Assembly (NCBI RefSeq): GCF_040802235.1 | Contig: NC_133172.1 | Coordinates: 58,349,613 to 58,413,612 of the forward strand | From: Manis javanica | Taxonomy: Eukaryota; Chordata; Mammalia; Pholidota; Manidae | Length of the DNA: 64,000 nt | Direction: 5' to 3' | Shown here: in pieces, positions 34,971-47,429 of the stretch | Numbering within the stretch: position 1 is the first letter of the stretch | Layout: each line of letters begins with the position of its first letter | Program-made: the position numbers and the translations under genes | The notes under the pieces: model-generated | The model's input: only the letters and a program-made list of their open reading frames with translations | What the model was told of the DNA's origin: nothing | Databases searched by the model: none

Positions 34971-36439
34971 GGCTTGGCACTGACACAGGTGGTATCTGGG
35001 CCTGCCTACCTTACCCGCCGTGGCCCAGCATTGAGTCACAACTAGCCTTACCAAGAACACACATGGGGCCTTCCTCAGAGGGGCTTCAGTCTGGGTGCCT
35101 TGACTTCTCTATCCCCCCTGCCCGTGCCTTTGTGGATGCTGATGGGTGCAGCCCTGAACCCTGGCTCACCGATCACTTCATCTCTCAGATCTTGTTTTCT
35201 TATCTGAAAAATGTAGGGTGACGAACTGTCCCTGTTTTCACGGGATGTGGGACTCTCAGTGCTAAAGTCAGGCATGTCCGGGGCAGACCAGGACTCATTG
35301 GTCAGCCTGGTAGGAGTAGGATAATGGCAGGCCCCACCAAGACTTGTTGTGAGTAGAAAATGAGCTGACCCAATGAAAGGGCAGCTCCCTGGACTCCGGG
35401 CCGCTCCTGATTCACTGCTAGAGGCAGGTGGGAGGGCCGGCTGCTTGTCAAGCACCAAGGACCCTACCACCCCCACCTCAGACACACCAAGCATCCTCCA
35501 CCACACAGCTCCCCGGGGCCCAGAATCAGGCCAGCACACAGTAGGTGCTCACTAAACAGGCATTCAGTGAACTCAGGGATGGTTCAGATCCTGCTTGCAC
35601 ATAGCTCTCTTTCTAGGGGACGCACTGGGTGTTATTCCACATAGAATAAAGTGGTCCTTCAATTATAGTTTCTTTGACAATGTCAGCTGCCCCATCACAG
35701 GAGGCGCTCACACAAATCGTCTGTGTTTGAGACAACCACTAGGGAGCCCCTGGCCTCCCCTACATGGCCCTGGTGTCCCCAGTCTACTTCCTACACTCAG
35801 GACACCTGCCTCTCTGACTGTCACATGCCCCCTGTCATTTACAGGGCTTCCCTCCCTGGGCTTTCTCAGTGGCCCGGCCCAGGGAACCCCAGGCCCCCTA
35901 GGGGCTCCTTGATGTGGGCAGGTGAGGGTGGGGGTTGGGGGCAGGGATTCTCACCACTCCTGAGGTTGAACATATTCCATACACTTGTTTACCCTTTGTC
36001 TTTCCCCCCTGGGCCTTTAGGGGGTTATGGGCTCTGGGATTTTGCGTGACTTTTTTGCTGAAAACTGGGTTCATGTTGTCTTACTGGCAGCTTCTCTCTT
36101 GGCATATTTTTGTTCTTTTCTTTCATATTACCATGCTGTGAAAGATGGATCTGAGTTTTTCTGTCTCTTTACGAAAAAAAAGTGAGAGAAAATTGCTATG
36201 TTGTGTTGTTCTTTTTGAAGTCTGTGTGTGTGCGTGTGTGTGAGCAGATGCCCACAAATATGGGGAAGATACTTCTTAATGAAACTCACCTAGTGTATGG
36301 AGAAATGCTTCTAACCTCTGGGGGGGAAGCGGGGTGACGTATGTGCAGAGAGGGTAGTGAATTAGACTCTTGGGTGCAGTTTGCGTGGGGCCCACCCTGC
36401 CCTCACCTACTGGGCAGTCAATATTTGTGGATTACATGA

Positions 36440-36780
36440 CTTTTGCCTTATTACTTTTAATCTTTGTCAAGAAGCATAACATTCTAGATTCAGCTGAAGT
36501 CACCAACTTCAGGGGACTCTTTGTATCCAGGTTGTCTCTTCTCTCCCCCGGAATCTATCACCACCCTCGGTTACTTCTCTTCCACACGTGTTTTCATACT
36601 AATACCATTCATTTAGGTTTGCAAAAAATGAGATATAGCAGAAGGTTTATGCTTTTCAAACTTTATGGCCAAGGCTTTGCCCTGCCGTGTCACTCTGCAC
36701 CTTGCTTCCGTCGGTGGCTTTCTCTCCTGGAAAGTGTCCCGTTGGATGGATGGACCACAGTGAGCGCGCCATTCCTTGGC
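36440..36780 (-). mobile_element. Possible ancient L1 fragment
   Basis: AT-rich text with phrases such as tgcaaaaaatgagatatagc resembles complements of old L1M sequence. Identification is weak. Confidence 0.3.
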
Positions 36781-36792
36781 TGATGGCTGTAT

Positions 36793-37209
36793 CGGTTTCT
36801 AGGGCCACTGTAATAAAATACCACAAACAGAAATGTATCCTCTCACAGTTCTGGAGGCTGAAAGTGTGAAATCGAAGTGTTGGCAGGGTCGGTTCCCTCT
36901 GAGGCCCGGGAGGGAAAGTGTGTTCAGCGGTCTCTCCCAGCTCCTGCGGGCCTCGGGCCGTCTGAGCTGGTGAATGACCTTCTCCAGGAGCCCGCCCACC
37001 ATCTTATCTCTATGTGTTTCTGTCTCCATTTCCAAATTTTCCTGTTTTCGGATATTGGTTGTAGTGGATCAGGACCCACTCATAAGACCTCATTTTAACA
37101 TAATTACCTTGTTAATGAACTATTACAGACACAGTCACATTTTGAGGTCCTGGGAGTTAGAGCTTCAATTTATGACTTTGTGGGGAGGGACACAGTTCAC
37201 CCCTAACAC
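36793..37209 (-). mobile_element. MLT1-type LTR (MaLR), inverted
   Basis: Starts ggtttctagggccactgtaa and contains ctcacagttctggaggctga, acctcattttaacataatta and acagtcacattttgaggtcc. It ends at a cagttcacccctaacac terminus. This is the complement of an MLT1 LTR and is almost full length. Confidence 0.85.
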
Positions 37210-37299
37210 CAAGAGAGGCCATTGTTTTCCACCCTGGCTGCACCAACGCACATTAGCCAGCAGGGCATAGGCCCGCCTGCTTCTCCACCATCCTCAGGC

Positions 37300-37870
37300 T
37301 ACTGGGCACTGTCAGACTTTGCTATTTTCTGCCAATCCAATGAAGTGTAATGGCATGTCGCTGTTATTTAATGTGCATACCCCTCCCCAACATGGCACTG
37401 AGATTGAGCACATTTTCCCATGTTATTGCCTGTGCTTTGGCGAATTCCCTATTCATACCTCTGCCCATTTTCCAGTTGAAATTAAGAGTATCTATCATCA
37501 ATTTGATACATAGGAATTCTTTATAAATCCTGGATCCCGTCCTGCATTACAAGACTTTTCTGCTGGCCTACAGCTTCTCCTCACACTTGTTTATAGCATC
37601 CTTTGATGTACAGAGGCTTTTCTTTTTAATGTAGTCAAGTGTGCATCCTGCCCCAAGGTTTATCTTGTTTAAGAAATCCTTCCTTACATCAAGGTCATGG
37701 AAATACTGTCTTATATTTTCTACTGAATAATTTCAAGTTTAGTTCTCATGAGTTGGCCTTAGCCCGCCTGGAACTGATTTGTGGGTGAGATGTATGAAAA
37801 GAATCTAATTTTGTTTTCCCAGGTGGAGGGCCAATGGCTGTGCCAAACACATTTCATGCTCTGGTTTCTG
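37300..37870 (-). mobile_element. Ancient L1 ORF2/3' region, inverted
   Basis: The + strand follows the complement of the L1 3' end: tgagcacattttcccatgtt, ctgcccattttccagttgaa, aggaattctttataaatcct, and then ccaaggtttatcttgtttaa. It lies between two inverted MLT1 LTRs. Confidence 0.75.
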
Positions 37871-38045
37871 GGTGCGTTGAGGCCTCGACACACTGTACCC
37901 CAACATCAACGCCGCTGCATCCCTGGGCATTTCGCCCTGAAGGCTGAGTGTTCAACCCTGTGACGTGGTGCCTGCTCTGAGGACGAGCCCAGAGGACCTG
38001 CCGCTGGGACCGCAGCCTTTCGGAAGGGGCTTCAGCTATGGGGAT

Positions 38046-38487
38046 GGTATTAGTGTCCTGGGGCTGCCGTAACAAACCACCCCAAATTTGGAACCTGAAA
38101 ACAACAGGAACGTCCTCTCTCACTGTTCAGGAGGCCAGAATTCAGAAACCAAGGTTTCATCAGGGCTGGTTCCTCCTAAAGGCCCAGAGGGAGAATCTAT
38201 TCCCTGCCTCTCCCAGCTTCTGGGGTTCCCAGCAATTCTCAACCTTCCGTGGCTTCTAGATGCACCACTCGGATCTCTGCCTGCATCTTTCTGCCCCATG
38301 TTTCTGCTTCTCTTCTCTCCTAAGGACTGTGTGTATTTCAGGCCCACTCTAATCCAGCACCATCTCATCTTGGGATCCTGAACAGAATGCAATTTACCTT
38401 TTTCCACATAAGGTCACATGCACAGGTTTTGGGGGGACAAAGCTTTCCCCGGGCCCCCTTACTGGGTGAATGGCATTCAGTCCACCA
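38046..38487 (-). mobile_element. MLT1-type LTR (MaLR), inverted
   Basis: Starts ggtattagtgtcctggggct and contains ctcactgttcaggaggccag and agggctggttcctcctaaag. It ends near a tggcattcagtcc terminus. It is a second inverted MLT1 in the same orientation as the one at 36793; the two sequences are clearly different, so they are not a proviral pair. Confidence 0.8.
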
Positions 38488-38509
38488 TTCTCTGTCTTTC
38501 CCCCCAACC

Positions 38510-39615
38510 CCACAACTCCCAGATCCTGGGATGAGTTATCCCACTCCTGGAACTGTATCTTCAGGAACCGATTCAATAGCATGAAAAAAACCATTCTCTC
38601 TTTGTTGTTCTTTGTTAATAACATTGGAAAGTTGGAAACAGCCCCCAGGAGAGGCAGTAATTACTTAATGACTTCAATAACATTCATGCAAACTTACTGC
38701 AGACTCAGTGGGCCCGGAGGGAGCAGGCAAGCAGGGAGCCCAGCTGCCGCCTCCAGCGTGGGGCTGCTGGCGCAGTGACCTGAGGATCGCAGCTCGCCGC
38801 CCAGGAGTGGGCATGGAGGGAAGCCTCGCCTCAGTGAGTGTGTGCTCCTGAAACGGAGTCACGACAGCTACTCCGGCCTGTGAACCAGGCAGAGACAGTC
38901 CAGCTATGGGAGGGGGCGGCCTGCACGAATGCAGCAGGGCCACCTCGCTGGGACCCACAATGGGCCCAGATGACAAACACAGCGACCCAAAAGGGCATGG
39001 GACTAGGTAGGAAATATAGTATAAAAATTGATTCAGAAGGGGGCCTTGTAAAGGAGAATTGGCATATGATCCAGCAATCCTACTTCTGGGCATATACCCA
39101 TACACCCCAGAAAAAACAGGGACTCAAAGAGATGTGTGCACATCCATGCTCACGGCAGCATGAGTCATAATAGTCAAAAGGCAGAAACAACCAAAATGTC
39201 CATCAGCGGATAAATGGATAAGCCAAAACATGGCATATGTGTGCAATGGAATATTACTCAGCCTTAAAAAAGGAAGGACATTCTGACACATGTTAAAACA
39301 TCCTGCTAAATGAAATAAGCTCGTCACAAATGGGCAGATCCTGTGAGTCCACTTACTTGAGCTCCCTAGAGCATGGGGTTCCTAGAGACTGAAGGTAGTG
39401 GTGGTCACCAAGGGCTGGGGGAGGGGAAATGGGGGTTAGCATTTACCGGGGGCACAGTTTCCATTTGGGAAGGTGAAGAAGTTCTGGACATGGATGGTGG
39501 TGATGGTTGTACAACAATGTGAATGGACTCGATGCCATAGAACTGTACACTTTAAAATGGTTACAATGGCACATTTTATGTTATGTGTTTTAAACCATGA
39601 TTTTGTTTTAAAAAA
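38510..39615 (+). mobile_element. Ancient L1 3' end (two parts)
   Basis: From 39040 the text is a clear L1 3' end: tgatccagcaatcctacttc, atgtccatcagcggataaat, gcaatggaatattactcagc, tgtacactttaaaatggtta. The part at 38510-38700 (ggaaagttggaaacagcccc) also looks L1-like but may be separate. The segment 38700-39000 is GC-rich and unassigned. Confidence 0.75.
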
Positions 39616-39789
39616 AGGTACCTAGTAAAGAATTGTAGCTGATTGGTAGAGGGGAGTGCAAATCCCAGCCACACCTCTCTGTGAGTTCCTTGGTCCATTC
39701 TGGAACTCTGTTTCCCTGGTCCAGGCACCCAGGGTGTGAGCGAGGCAGGCAAGGTTGGTGTCCTCCTAGACGGCAGGCAAGAGCGGCAG

Positions 39790-39930
39790 GCAGGCCTTAG
39801 CCGTCAGCAAATACCTATCAGGTATTAGCTCTGGGACTTTGGACAAGCCACTTCTCCTTTCCAAGTGTGTTTCCTTCTCTGTAAGGATGAGAACAATGAT
39901 CTGACCTAGTAATGATGCCAGAGGGTCAGT
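39790..39930 (+). repeat. MIR SINE fragment
   Basis: Plus-strand MIR core: tctgggactttggacaagcc, then ttccttctctgtaaggatga. Confidence 0.65.
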
Positions 39931-40069
39931 GCGTCCTCTAAGTCCCTGAGGCATGAGTACTCAGCTTCAAAGGCACTGCACATGGGTCACTTCCACAGTT
40001 CCAAGTCAGAAACATGCGTCCAAGCTCACGCCAACATGATTCGGGTTGCACAGGGATGGAGTTGGGCTG

Positions 40070-40090
40070 TACTATATATATATATATATA
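40070..40090 (+). repeat. (TA)n microsatellite
   Basis: About ten TA dinucleotides. Confidence 0.9.
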
Positions 40091-40204
40091 ATATTTCTTT
40101 GTCATGCAAAATCTTTTTATATGCATAGAAGGTCTAGATGATGTTCACCAACGTGTGAAGAATGGGTGAAGAATGGGTGATGTCAGGTAGGAATATTTTT
40201 AAAA

Positions 40205-40330
40205 TCTTTACTAAGAGATTTGCTGGCTGGATGATCTTGGGCAAATAACCTGACATCTCTGAACCTCAGGTCGGTTGCCTTGGCTACAAATTAATAGTAC
40301 TCACCTATAGAGTGTTGCTGTTTTTTTAAT
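40205..40330 (+). repeat. MIR SINE fragment
   Basis: Plus-strand MIR core: gatgatcttgggcaaataac, then ctctgaacctcagg. Confidence 0.65.
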
Positions 40331-40479
40331 TCTCTATTACAGGAATGTTCAAACCTTCACAGAAGAAGAAGGAATAATCTCACAAACCTCTATTACCCAG
40401 CTTTGCCCATTAACGGTGAATCAGCCATCTTGACCATCTCTACCTCCCCACCCCAGCTCCTGATGGTTATTATCAAGAA

Positions 40480-40900
40480 AATCCCAGAGAATCTTCTTTT
40501 TAAAAAAACCACCAGAATATCATTATCGCACCCAAACTTTTAAGAACACAATTTCTTAATATCCTCCGATACCTAATCAGTGTTTAACTATCCCCGATTG
40601 CCCCATAAGTGCCTTTTCCATTAGCTCTGCTTAAATCAGGGTCTGCAAGAGCCACGCATTACATTTGGCTGCTAGATCCTTTTGCCCAGTGTTTTTTCAG
40701 AGTAATTTTCAAACACGTAGAGGAGGTGGAAGAATTTCACAGTGTGTCCCCAGGTTCAACCAGTAACATGATATTGTGGCTTTGTCCCATGTCTGTCCAG
40801 CTACCTGTCTTTCTACAATTGATGACACTTTCAAGTCTCTCTCCATCTAAACGCCTTCCCTTCTCTCCTGTTTTCTCCTCGACTTTTATTTGTTGAAGTA
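40480..40900 (-). mobile_element. Ancient L1 5'-region fragment, inverted
   Basis: The phrases aatatcattatcgcacccaa, tccccgattgccccataagt and acgcattacatttggctgct match complements of old L1 5' regions that I have seen in many mammals. Confidence 0.5.
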
Positions 40901-42566
40901 ATCATGTAATTTGTCCTGTAGAACTTCTCACTGAAGGATTAATGAGCTAATATGTGCATTATAATTAGGATATAGTGGGGAATGAATCAATATTCATTCT
41001 TATTTGCTTTTTTAATTTATCTGTATTTTATTTTTCCAAGTGCAAATATATTACTTTTGTGAAAAAGAAAGTTCAATGATGTTTCATGGCCACACAGAGG
41101 ATGTCTTCTTTGTTTGCTGGGCCTGCCCCATCCATTAGGCCCTCGGGAAAGGCCCACAGCTTCAGGGGGCGTTGAAGGTGCCAGCACACGGGGGCAAGCT
41201 GGTGGGAACCAGAACCAGCCGAGGAATAGGGCCAGGCACCGGGATCAGCCCTTCTTCCCCAGGAGGGAGGCCCAGAGGAAGGGCAGGGAAGGTGTGGAAA
41301 GCTGCTGAAACCCCCAGAGAGGGTGGAAGCTTCGGCACACATCATTAGGGCTGGAGAGGGAATGCACAGCCGGGCTTGGGGGGCCTGGGGCAGACGGAGC
41401 CAGAGGAAGATGGGCCTCCTGGGGTTTGACACCACAAACTCAGACAACAAGCAGACAGACGGCAAATACACAGGGACTGTGTGTGCTCCATCAGCTGCTG
41501 GGGAAGAGGCCAGGTGGGTGGGAGGGAGCTCAGGGTGGGGGTCCAGAGCTCTGAGCCCTTCACCTGTGCGGTCTTCGGCAAGGCTCCTTCCCTCCTCTAA
41601 ACCTCCGTTTTCTCCACTTGCAAAAGAGGAGGGGTGGACCAGAAGATTTCTGGGGGTTCCTTTGAGCTCTGGCAAGACCAGTGTTCCATCTCACTGACTG
41701 TTCCCTGAGGCTGAAGGAGGGGGTCGTGGCTGCTGGGATTCAGATGTGTTGGCGACCCCTTTTCCCTTTTCCTTTTAAGGAAACAAACGCCAAGTACACG
41801 CTCAAAACTGTGAATCATCAAGTCAAAGTACAAAATAAACACAGAGTCTAGTGTACACTGTCCTGGACTCGTCCCCACCCTGCCAATTCTTGGCCTGTGA
41901 TCTTAGGTGGCTTCCACAATGGATCGCTGATGTCTGTCATGCTGAAGAAATGGGCAAGGCTGGCTTTCCCGCCATGAACCCAGATTCCAGATCCGAAATG
42001 CAACAGATCCTCAGGGTAGATTTGGGCAGTTAACCTCTGAGTAAAATCTGCTTAAGATTTCTAGCCAAACAAAATAGAAAAGTGAATAAATATGGAAATC
42101 GTTTTGCCTGAATCCCTGGCCCAGGAACCAGCCACCCGTCAACCACCGCCATTGTGCAAGCACCCGGCCATAGGTCACATCAGCCGGCTTTGATTCGAGG
42201 AATTGTCGTCCGGCTGAGTGAAATTCATTAGCCCTTTGTGAGCTGTTCAGGTTTAATACCTCTAAAATTGCCTGGTGAAAATGGAGCGTTATGGGGAAGG
42301 GCGAACGCCAGGCGGCCGTCTGGACAAAGCCTGCGCAAGTGCTCTGTCCAGGGCTGAGTCACGCCCTGCCCAGGGCATCCGGAGTGGATCCTCTTGAGTC
42401 ATGGCTGCTCCCTGTGAACGTGCTGCTGTGCGCTTGCAGGCGGCGGGGCGGACTGTGTCCATGCTTGTTCCAGAGAAAACAGTGGGAGAGACGCCCTCCA
42501 GGCCTGGGGAGTGAGGGGCACCGTCGGTACTGGCTGGGGCAGATCGGTGCCACAGGCTTTGCACTC

Positions 42567-43006
42567 TGTTGGGTTGAATTGTGTCCCTCACAAAGTCCTA
42601 GCCCCCAGGACCCCAGACTGTGACCTTACTTGGAAAGAGGGTCATTGCAGATGTAGTAAGTTAAGATGAGGTCACACTGGACGAAGTGTGGCCCCTGATC
42701 CAACATGACTGTGTCCTTCTAAAAAGAGGAAGTTTGGACACAGCCATACATACATAGGGAGAACATTGTGAACATAGAGGCAGGGACGGGGCTCCTGCGT
42801 CTGTCGACAAGCCAGGGATCGCCAAAGATTGCCAGCAAACCAGAAGTGGGAAGAGAGGTGTACGACAGATCCTTGTCTCAGCTCTCAGAAGGCCCCAACC
42901 CTGCTGACACCTTGATCTTGGACCTCCAGCTGTGAGAGAATAAGCTTCTGCTGTCTAGGCCACCCAGTCTGTGGTCTTTTGCTGCAGTGGCCCCAGAGGC
43001 TAATTC
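42567..43006 (+). mobile_element. MLT1-type solo LTR (MaLR)
   Basis: Starts tgttgggttgaattgtgtcc and contains gtgaccttacttggaaagag, gctgacaccttgatcttgga and ccacccagtctgtggtcttt. It ends near agaggctaattc. Full-length solo LTR in plus orientation, well preserved for its age. Confidence 0.9.
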
Positions 43007-43805
43007 TGGGTTGACGGGCCAGAGTCCTGCCTTGGAAGTCTCCTTGCTGGGACACTTTGGACGAGCCACTTACTTTCTTTGAGCTTGGGGCCTGGAATCT
43101 GAGTGGATCAAATCTAGCCAGGTCTGCTCGATTCCTTACCCAGACATTTGGAGGTGGGAAATGGGAAGACGGTGACGACAGGGCCAAGACGGCTGCTTTG
43201 AGCCAGTGTTCCATGAGATACAGAGCAGACTCCAGAGGGAAAACGGCAGAGGGGAGAGAAGGCTTTGTGCACACCCTGCTGTGCTTCCTGTCATGTCCCT
43301 CCCGAGGCCTGGGTGATTGGTGTTGGCTGGGTTCCCATGTGTATATTCTTTGCACAAACTCCCTTCCTGGAGGCATCACAGGGACAATATTTTAACTGAT
43401 CTCTTTGCCTGTCTTTGGAAGCACTTTGAAAACTGTAGAGTGAGGTACACACTTTCTCAGCGACAGCACACCTTGCTGAGCAGCCGCCACGTGCACAGAA
43501 GGTACAGGGTAAAAAAGCTGCAGGTCCCGCTCAGGACTGCACTACCCAGGTCAAGGGTAGTGTCACAGGGCCACACAGAGAGGTGGTGACAACACTGTCA
43601 TGCCTGCTCCCCCAGCCCCAGTTCAAACAGAACAGTGAGGATGGATGGCCAGCACAGTTCCAGCGTTTTCCATGGGTGGGCTGTTAAATGCTTCTGTGAA
43701 ATGTCGAATATCACGTTCTTCCCCTTACTCATGTTTTTTTCTCATCTTGGAAGACTTGGGCTGACAGAGGAATTGTGAAAAGCAGGATTGGAACTGAAAT
43801 TGGCA

Positions 43806-44038
43806 ACACGGAGTGGTGGCTAAGAAGGCAGGTCTGGTACCAGACTGGCCCAGTTCAAGCATGATCTTGGGCAAGTTATTTGACCTCTTTGCACCTCAGT
43901 TCCCTCATCTGTACAATGGACAAAATAAACCTCACTGCATTTTTGTGAGGATTAATTTCCAGGAGTCAATGTATGCAAAGTGCTTCCACCAGAGGCTGGC
44001 CCACTGTAAGCCCTATGTGGATATTTGCTATTATTAAT
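43806..44038 (+). repeat. MIR SINE, near full length
   Basis: Head, core and tail are all recognisable: gcatgatcttgggcaagtta, cagttccctcatctgtacaa, tttgtgaggattaatttcc, ggatatttgctattatta. Confidence 0.9.
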
Positions 44039-44719
44039 AAAATAAAGAAATGCACAAGGTTGGGGAATATAATAAAAGAAGTGGTTGTTATGTAATAAGA
44101 CATTTCTTGGGGGAGCCTTTCCAGCTTCCGATGACCCACCTGACCCTTATTCGTACCTTTAGGGAGTGGCTACCAGCCACCTTATTTGCACAGCTTGGCT
44201 CAGACCCTGACTGGGATGGGCATCTGGCCCAAGTTGAGCCAACCAAGTCCTGCCCTTGGAACTGGGCCAACTAGATCCTAGTTTGATCTCAGCTGGTTTC
44301 TCAAATGGCCAGCTTCTGTCATGCTGAAGCAACACAGCAGAGAAAATGCAGATGGAGGGGGAAGCAGATGCAGAGAGAGAGAGCCCTGGGTCCCTAGTTT
44401 CTGGCCCTTCCTGAGACCTGTCTATCTTTATGCCACTGGGGCTTTGTGAGACACCCTTGATTCCTTGGAACCCATTTCCACTCTTTTGAAGTTACTCGGA
44501 TTGGTTCCTGTTGTGACCAGGGTATCTTGGCACACACCTGGATGCTGTGCCTGCCTCCTCCTCATTTCTCTGCATCTGCATGGCTCTGCTCCCTGGAGCT
44601 GCGAGAAAATTTCCACTCCTTTCCCTTCAGTCCAGGCAGGCTGGAATCAGCTCCAGCATTGTGCCATGATCGAAGAAAATGGAGACCAGGAGTTGAGAAA
44701 CCATTTTTCTTTGCCATTT

Positions 44720-44925
44720 ATGGAGCACTGACTTTTTCCCTGAACCCTGTTCTCAGCACTTGACATGCATTATCTCATTAGCTCAATTGCAAGGACCACG
44801 ACTGGATCTGTTTCACAGATGAAGAGACTGAGGTTCAGAGAGGTTAAGAGATTTGGGTAGAGTAACTCAGCTACGTAAGGTGGACAGCTGGGATCCAAAT
44901 CGAAAATTTGTGCTTTAAGCCTCCT
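44720..44925 (-). repeat. MIR SINE
   Basis: Inverted MIR: tgacatgcattatctcatta, cacagatgaagagactgagg, cagagaggttaagagatttg. Confidence 0.85.
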
Positions 44926-44951
44926 TGCCATCCTACCTGGAGCCCCTGGAT

Positions 44952-45126
44952 TGTAAGAAAATAGTAATTTATCCTCCATTTGCCCCATGGTCCCAAGCAC
45001 ATAAGCTAGTGAGAATTACACCTGGGACTTGCCTGGGCTGACCCCGCCTTATCTCTAAACATCCCGACCCTCCCCCAAAGCAATAGGCCGAGCAGATCCG
45101 CCACAATAAAAGGCACCACGCTGCTG

Positions 45127-45185
<59 letters not shown>

Positions 45186-45207
45186 TCTCCCCCTCTGTCT
45201 CATTGCC

Positions 45208-45254
<47 letters not shown>

Positions 45255-45272
45255 CCCCTCTGTGTCATTGCC

Positions 45273-45309
<37 letters not shown>

Positions 45310-45517
45310 CCCCTCTGTCTCATTGCCCTCTCTCTTTCTCTGTCTGTCTCTCTGCTGCTCTCTCTCTGCTCTCCCTGCTCTCTCTCTCTCTCTCTCTCTC
45401 TCTCCCCACTCCCGTCTGGGGCAGCCACTCTCTCCTTCAGATAATAAAGTCTCTTGCGTGGGCCCGTGTCTCCTGAGTCGCTCTGGGTAAGGAGGGTCGC
45501 GGCAAGATGCCCTTTCA
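44952..45517 (+). mobile_element. Solo endogenous-retrovirus LTR with internal CT-repeat expansion
   Basis: A 566-bp element that begins TGTAAGAAAATAG, ends GCCCTTTCA, and is flanked by perfect 5-bp direct repeats TGGAT (44947-44951 and 45518-45522). TG...CA ends plus a target duplication define an integrated LTR. A TATA-like AATAAAAGG is at about 45105 and a polyadenylation hexamer AATAAA at 45443-45448 (context gataataaagtctcttgcgt). That gives a U3-R-U5 order on the plus strand. The ~280-bp CT-rich tract sits between these two signals. No viral genes adjoin it, so it is a solo LTR. Confidence 0.75.
45128..45408 (+). repeat. (CT)n microsatellite with embedded higher-order unit
   Basis: A long pyrimidine tract of pure (CT)n runs. 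It is interrupted at least three times by a near-identical spacer ctctgtctcattgccctctc (near 45193, 45261 and 45312), so the array grew by tandem duplication of a CT-plus-spacer unit. The reverse strand reads as a 187-aa Arg-Glu repeat ORF, which is an artefact. Confidence 0.95.
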
Positions 45518-45534
45518 TGGATCGCACCCTCGTA

Positions 45535-45650
45535 CTTCCTTGCTGTGGGGTCTCAGACAAACCCTTCATCTCGCCTCATCTGCACAATGGGGTGACACCA
45601 TAACGCTGCTCATCTGAACTTTGGAGGGGCCGATGCAAAGAGGGGATAGG
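45535..45650 (+). repeat. MIR SINE fragment
   Basis: Plus-strand MIR: ctgtggggtctcagacaaac, then cgcctcatctgcacaatggg. It lies directly after the LTR. Confidence 0.65.
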
Positions 45651-45949
45651 TAAGTTTTGAAGGACCAGCGCATACGCCACACTCATAACACATTTCCCCC
45701 CATACTTCCTTTAGTTGCTTCTTAGCAACTGACTCAGAGCGGATGGAGGGGAAAGAAGTGAGGTCACATTTAAATTGGTCAATTTGAGCAGCTCACCGCA
45801 AAGGCTGGTGTGGGAGAGAGATGCAATTAATCTGAAAAAACAGTGGTTTTTATTTTTAAAAATATGATCCAGGGTCTTCAGTCCTCTGTGTAGGTTTGCC
45901 AGGCACCCATTTCCACAAGTCAGCAGCCGCCTGGCATTCGGGCTCTTTA

Positions 45950-46480
45950 TAAAGTCCTGGTGATTTTTAAAAAAATGAACGGCATGTTATCATTTTAAAA
46001 ACGAAAACAAATCAACACATGCCCATTGTAGAAAATTTGGTGGGGGCAGGAGAGGCTTAAAGAAGAGAACAAAATTTACCTGTAAGTGTTATATCCACGT
46101 GATAGATACATTAGCAGGAACAGACTGTGATACAGGCAGTGACATGGATGAATCTCAAAAACTGACACACTGAGTCACAAGAGGTCAGACCCAAAGGAGT
46201 AGGTATCTTGCGATTGATTGACATGAAGATCAAGAAGGGGTGAAACTATCTGTAGTGACAGAAGGCGGATCAGGGAGTGCCTGGGGCCAAAGTGGGTGGC
46301 AGGCATCATCTGCAAAGGAGCCCAGACGAACCTTTCTGGGGCCGTGCGAGGGTTCTGTCTTGATAGGTTGGTTGAGGTGGTGGTTACATGGGTGTTTACA
46401 TTCCTCAGACACTTATCAACCTGTTCTTTTAAAATGGGTACATTGCATGTAAATTATACTTCAGTAACATTGATTTAAAG
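45950..46480 (+). mobile_element. Ancient L1 3' end
   Basis: The text includes gcccattgtagaaaatttgg, acatggatgaatctcaaaaa, tgtagtgacagaaggcggat and ctgttcttttaaaatgggta, and ends attatacttcagtaacattg, as old L1 elements do. Confidence 0.7.
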
Positions 46481-46536
46481 GAGTGGGGGAATGACCTGTA
46501 ATACCACGCCACCAGGGACAGCTGCTTTTGAGGTTT

Positions 46537-46557
46537 TTGTGTGTGTGTGTGTGTGTG
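46537..46557 (+). repeat. (TG)n microsatellite
   Basis: About ten GT dinucleotides. Confidence 0.9.
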
Positions 46558-47429
46558 CTTGTCAATCAATCAATTGATTGTGTGTAAGAAATTATCAGTT
46601 CAGATAAATGCTCAATCTTCTGTAATACTTTCTAAAATTAACCTCAGACTTTGATCAAAGTGAGAAGGAAAGGGGGAGAGGATGGTGCTTCATGTCCCTT
46701 GGATGCCCAACTTTGTCCGCCAAAACCAGAGAAGTTGGGGGAGTGGCACAGTAATCATGCCGCTAAGCAGGAAACAAGCGCCCACCCTCTCAGCGCCTCC
46801 ACCCCCGCTGATGAGCCTAGAAAATGGGCTGACTTCACATCAGCTCAGAAGAGGGAGGGAGATGTTTGCTGACTCCAGGACAAACCCCCAATTCCTCTCT
46901 GCATACCAGAACAAGCACGTTTTATTGTTTAACTGGTACATTAACTGCCATCAGTACGGAGGGTATGTTCTTTATGCTGGTGTCTCATGCCTGTTAAAAA
47001 TGAGGTTCAGGCATGCTCTTCCTGGCTGATGTAATTTGGAGACAGTTTTTTTGATGGAGCTTCCGGAGAGTTCCCCAAAAGCAATGATGCTGTGGGTGGT
47101 GATGAAATTGGGATCGCTTAAGAACAAACATTGTGTTGGTGCTTTTGGTGCTTGACAGTGTATCACAGGTGTGACCTCATGCCATTCAATAGGCTCCAAA
47201 ATCATGACTTAAGACAGGTTGCACCTTATTCCATCCTGTGGGTCCCTGTGCCCCTTGGGAGTATGATGAAGCCAGCTGCGTTTGCTCCAGCCCCCGGGGA
47301 AGCGGCATCTGAGCAGGAAAGTGCCATTGCATGAGTGTGGACAATACCATCTCCCCCAGACTGTGACCCACAGAATGGTTGGGGAGCAGCCTGTACTGCT
47401 GAGAGAGCAGGAAAACATCTTCCTTAAGC

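Noticed and set aside
36793-38487. Two MLT1 LTRs as one provirus
   Set aside because: The two LTRs differ strongly and the sequence between them is an inverted L1, not retroviral internal sequence.
45006-45569. 187-aa minus-strand ORF rich in Arg-Glu repeats
   Set aside because: It is the reverse reading of the (CT)n tract inside the LTR, and a dinucleotide repeat keeps all frames open.
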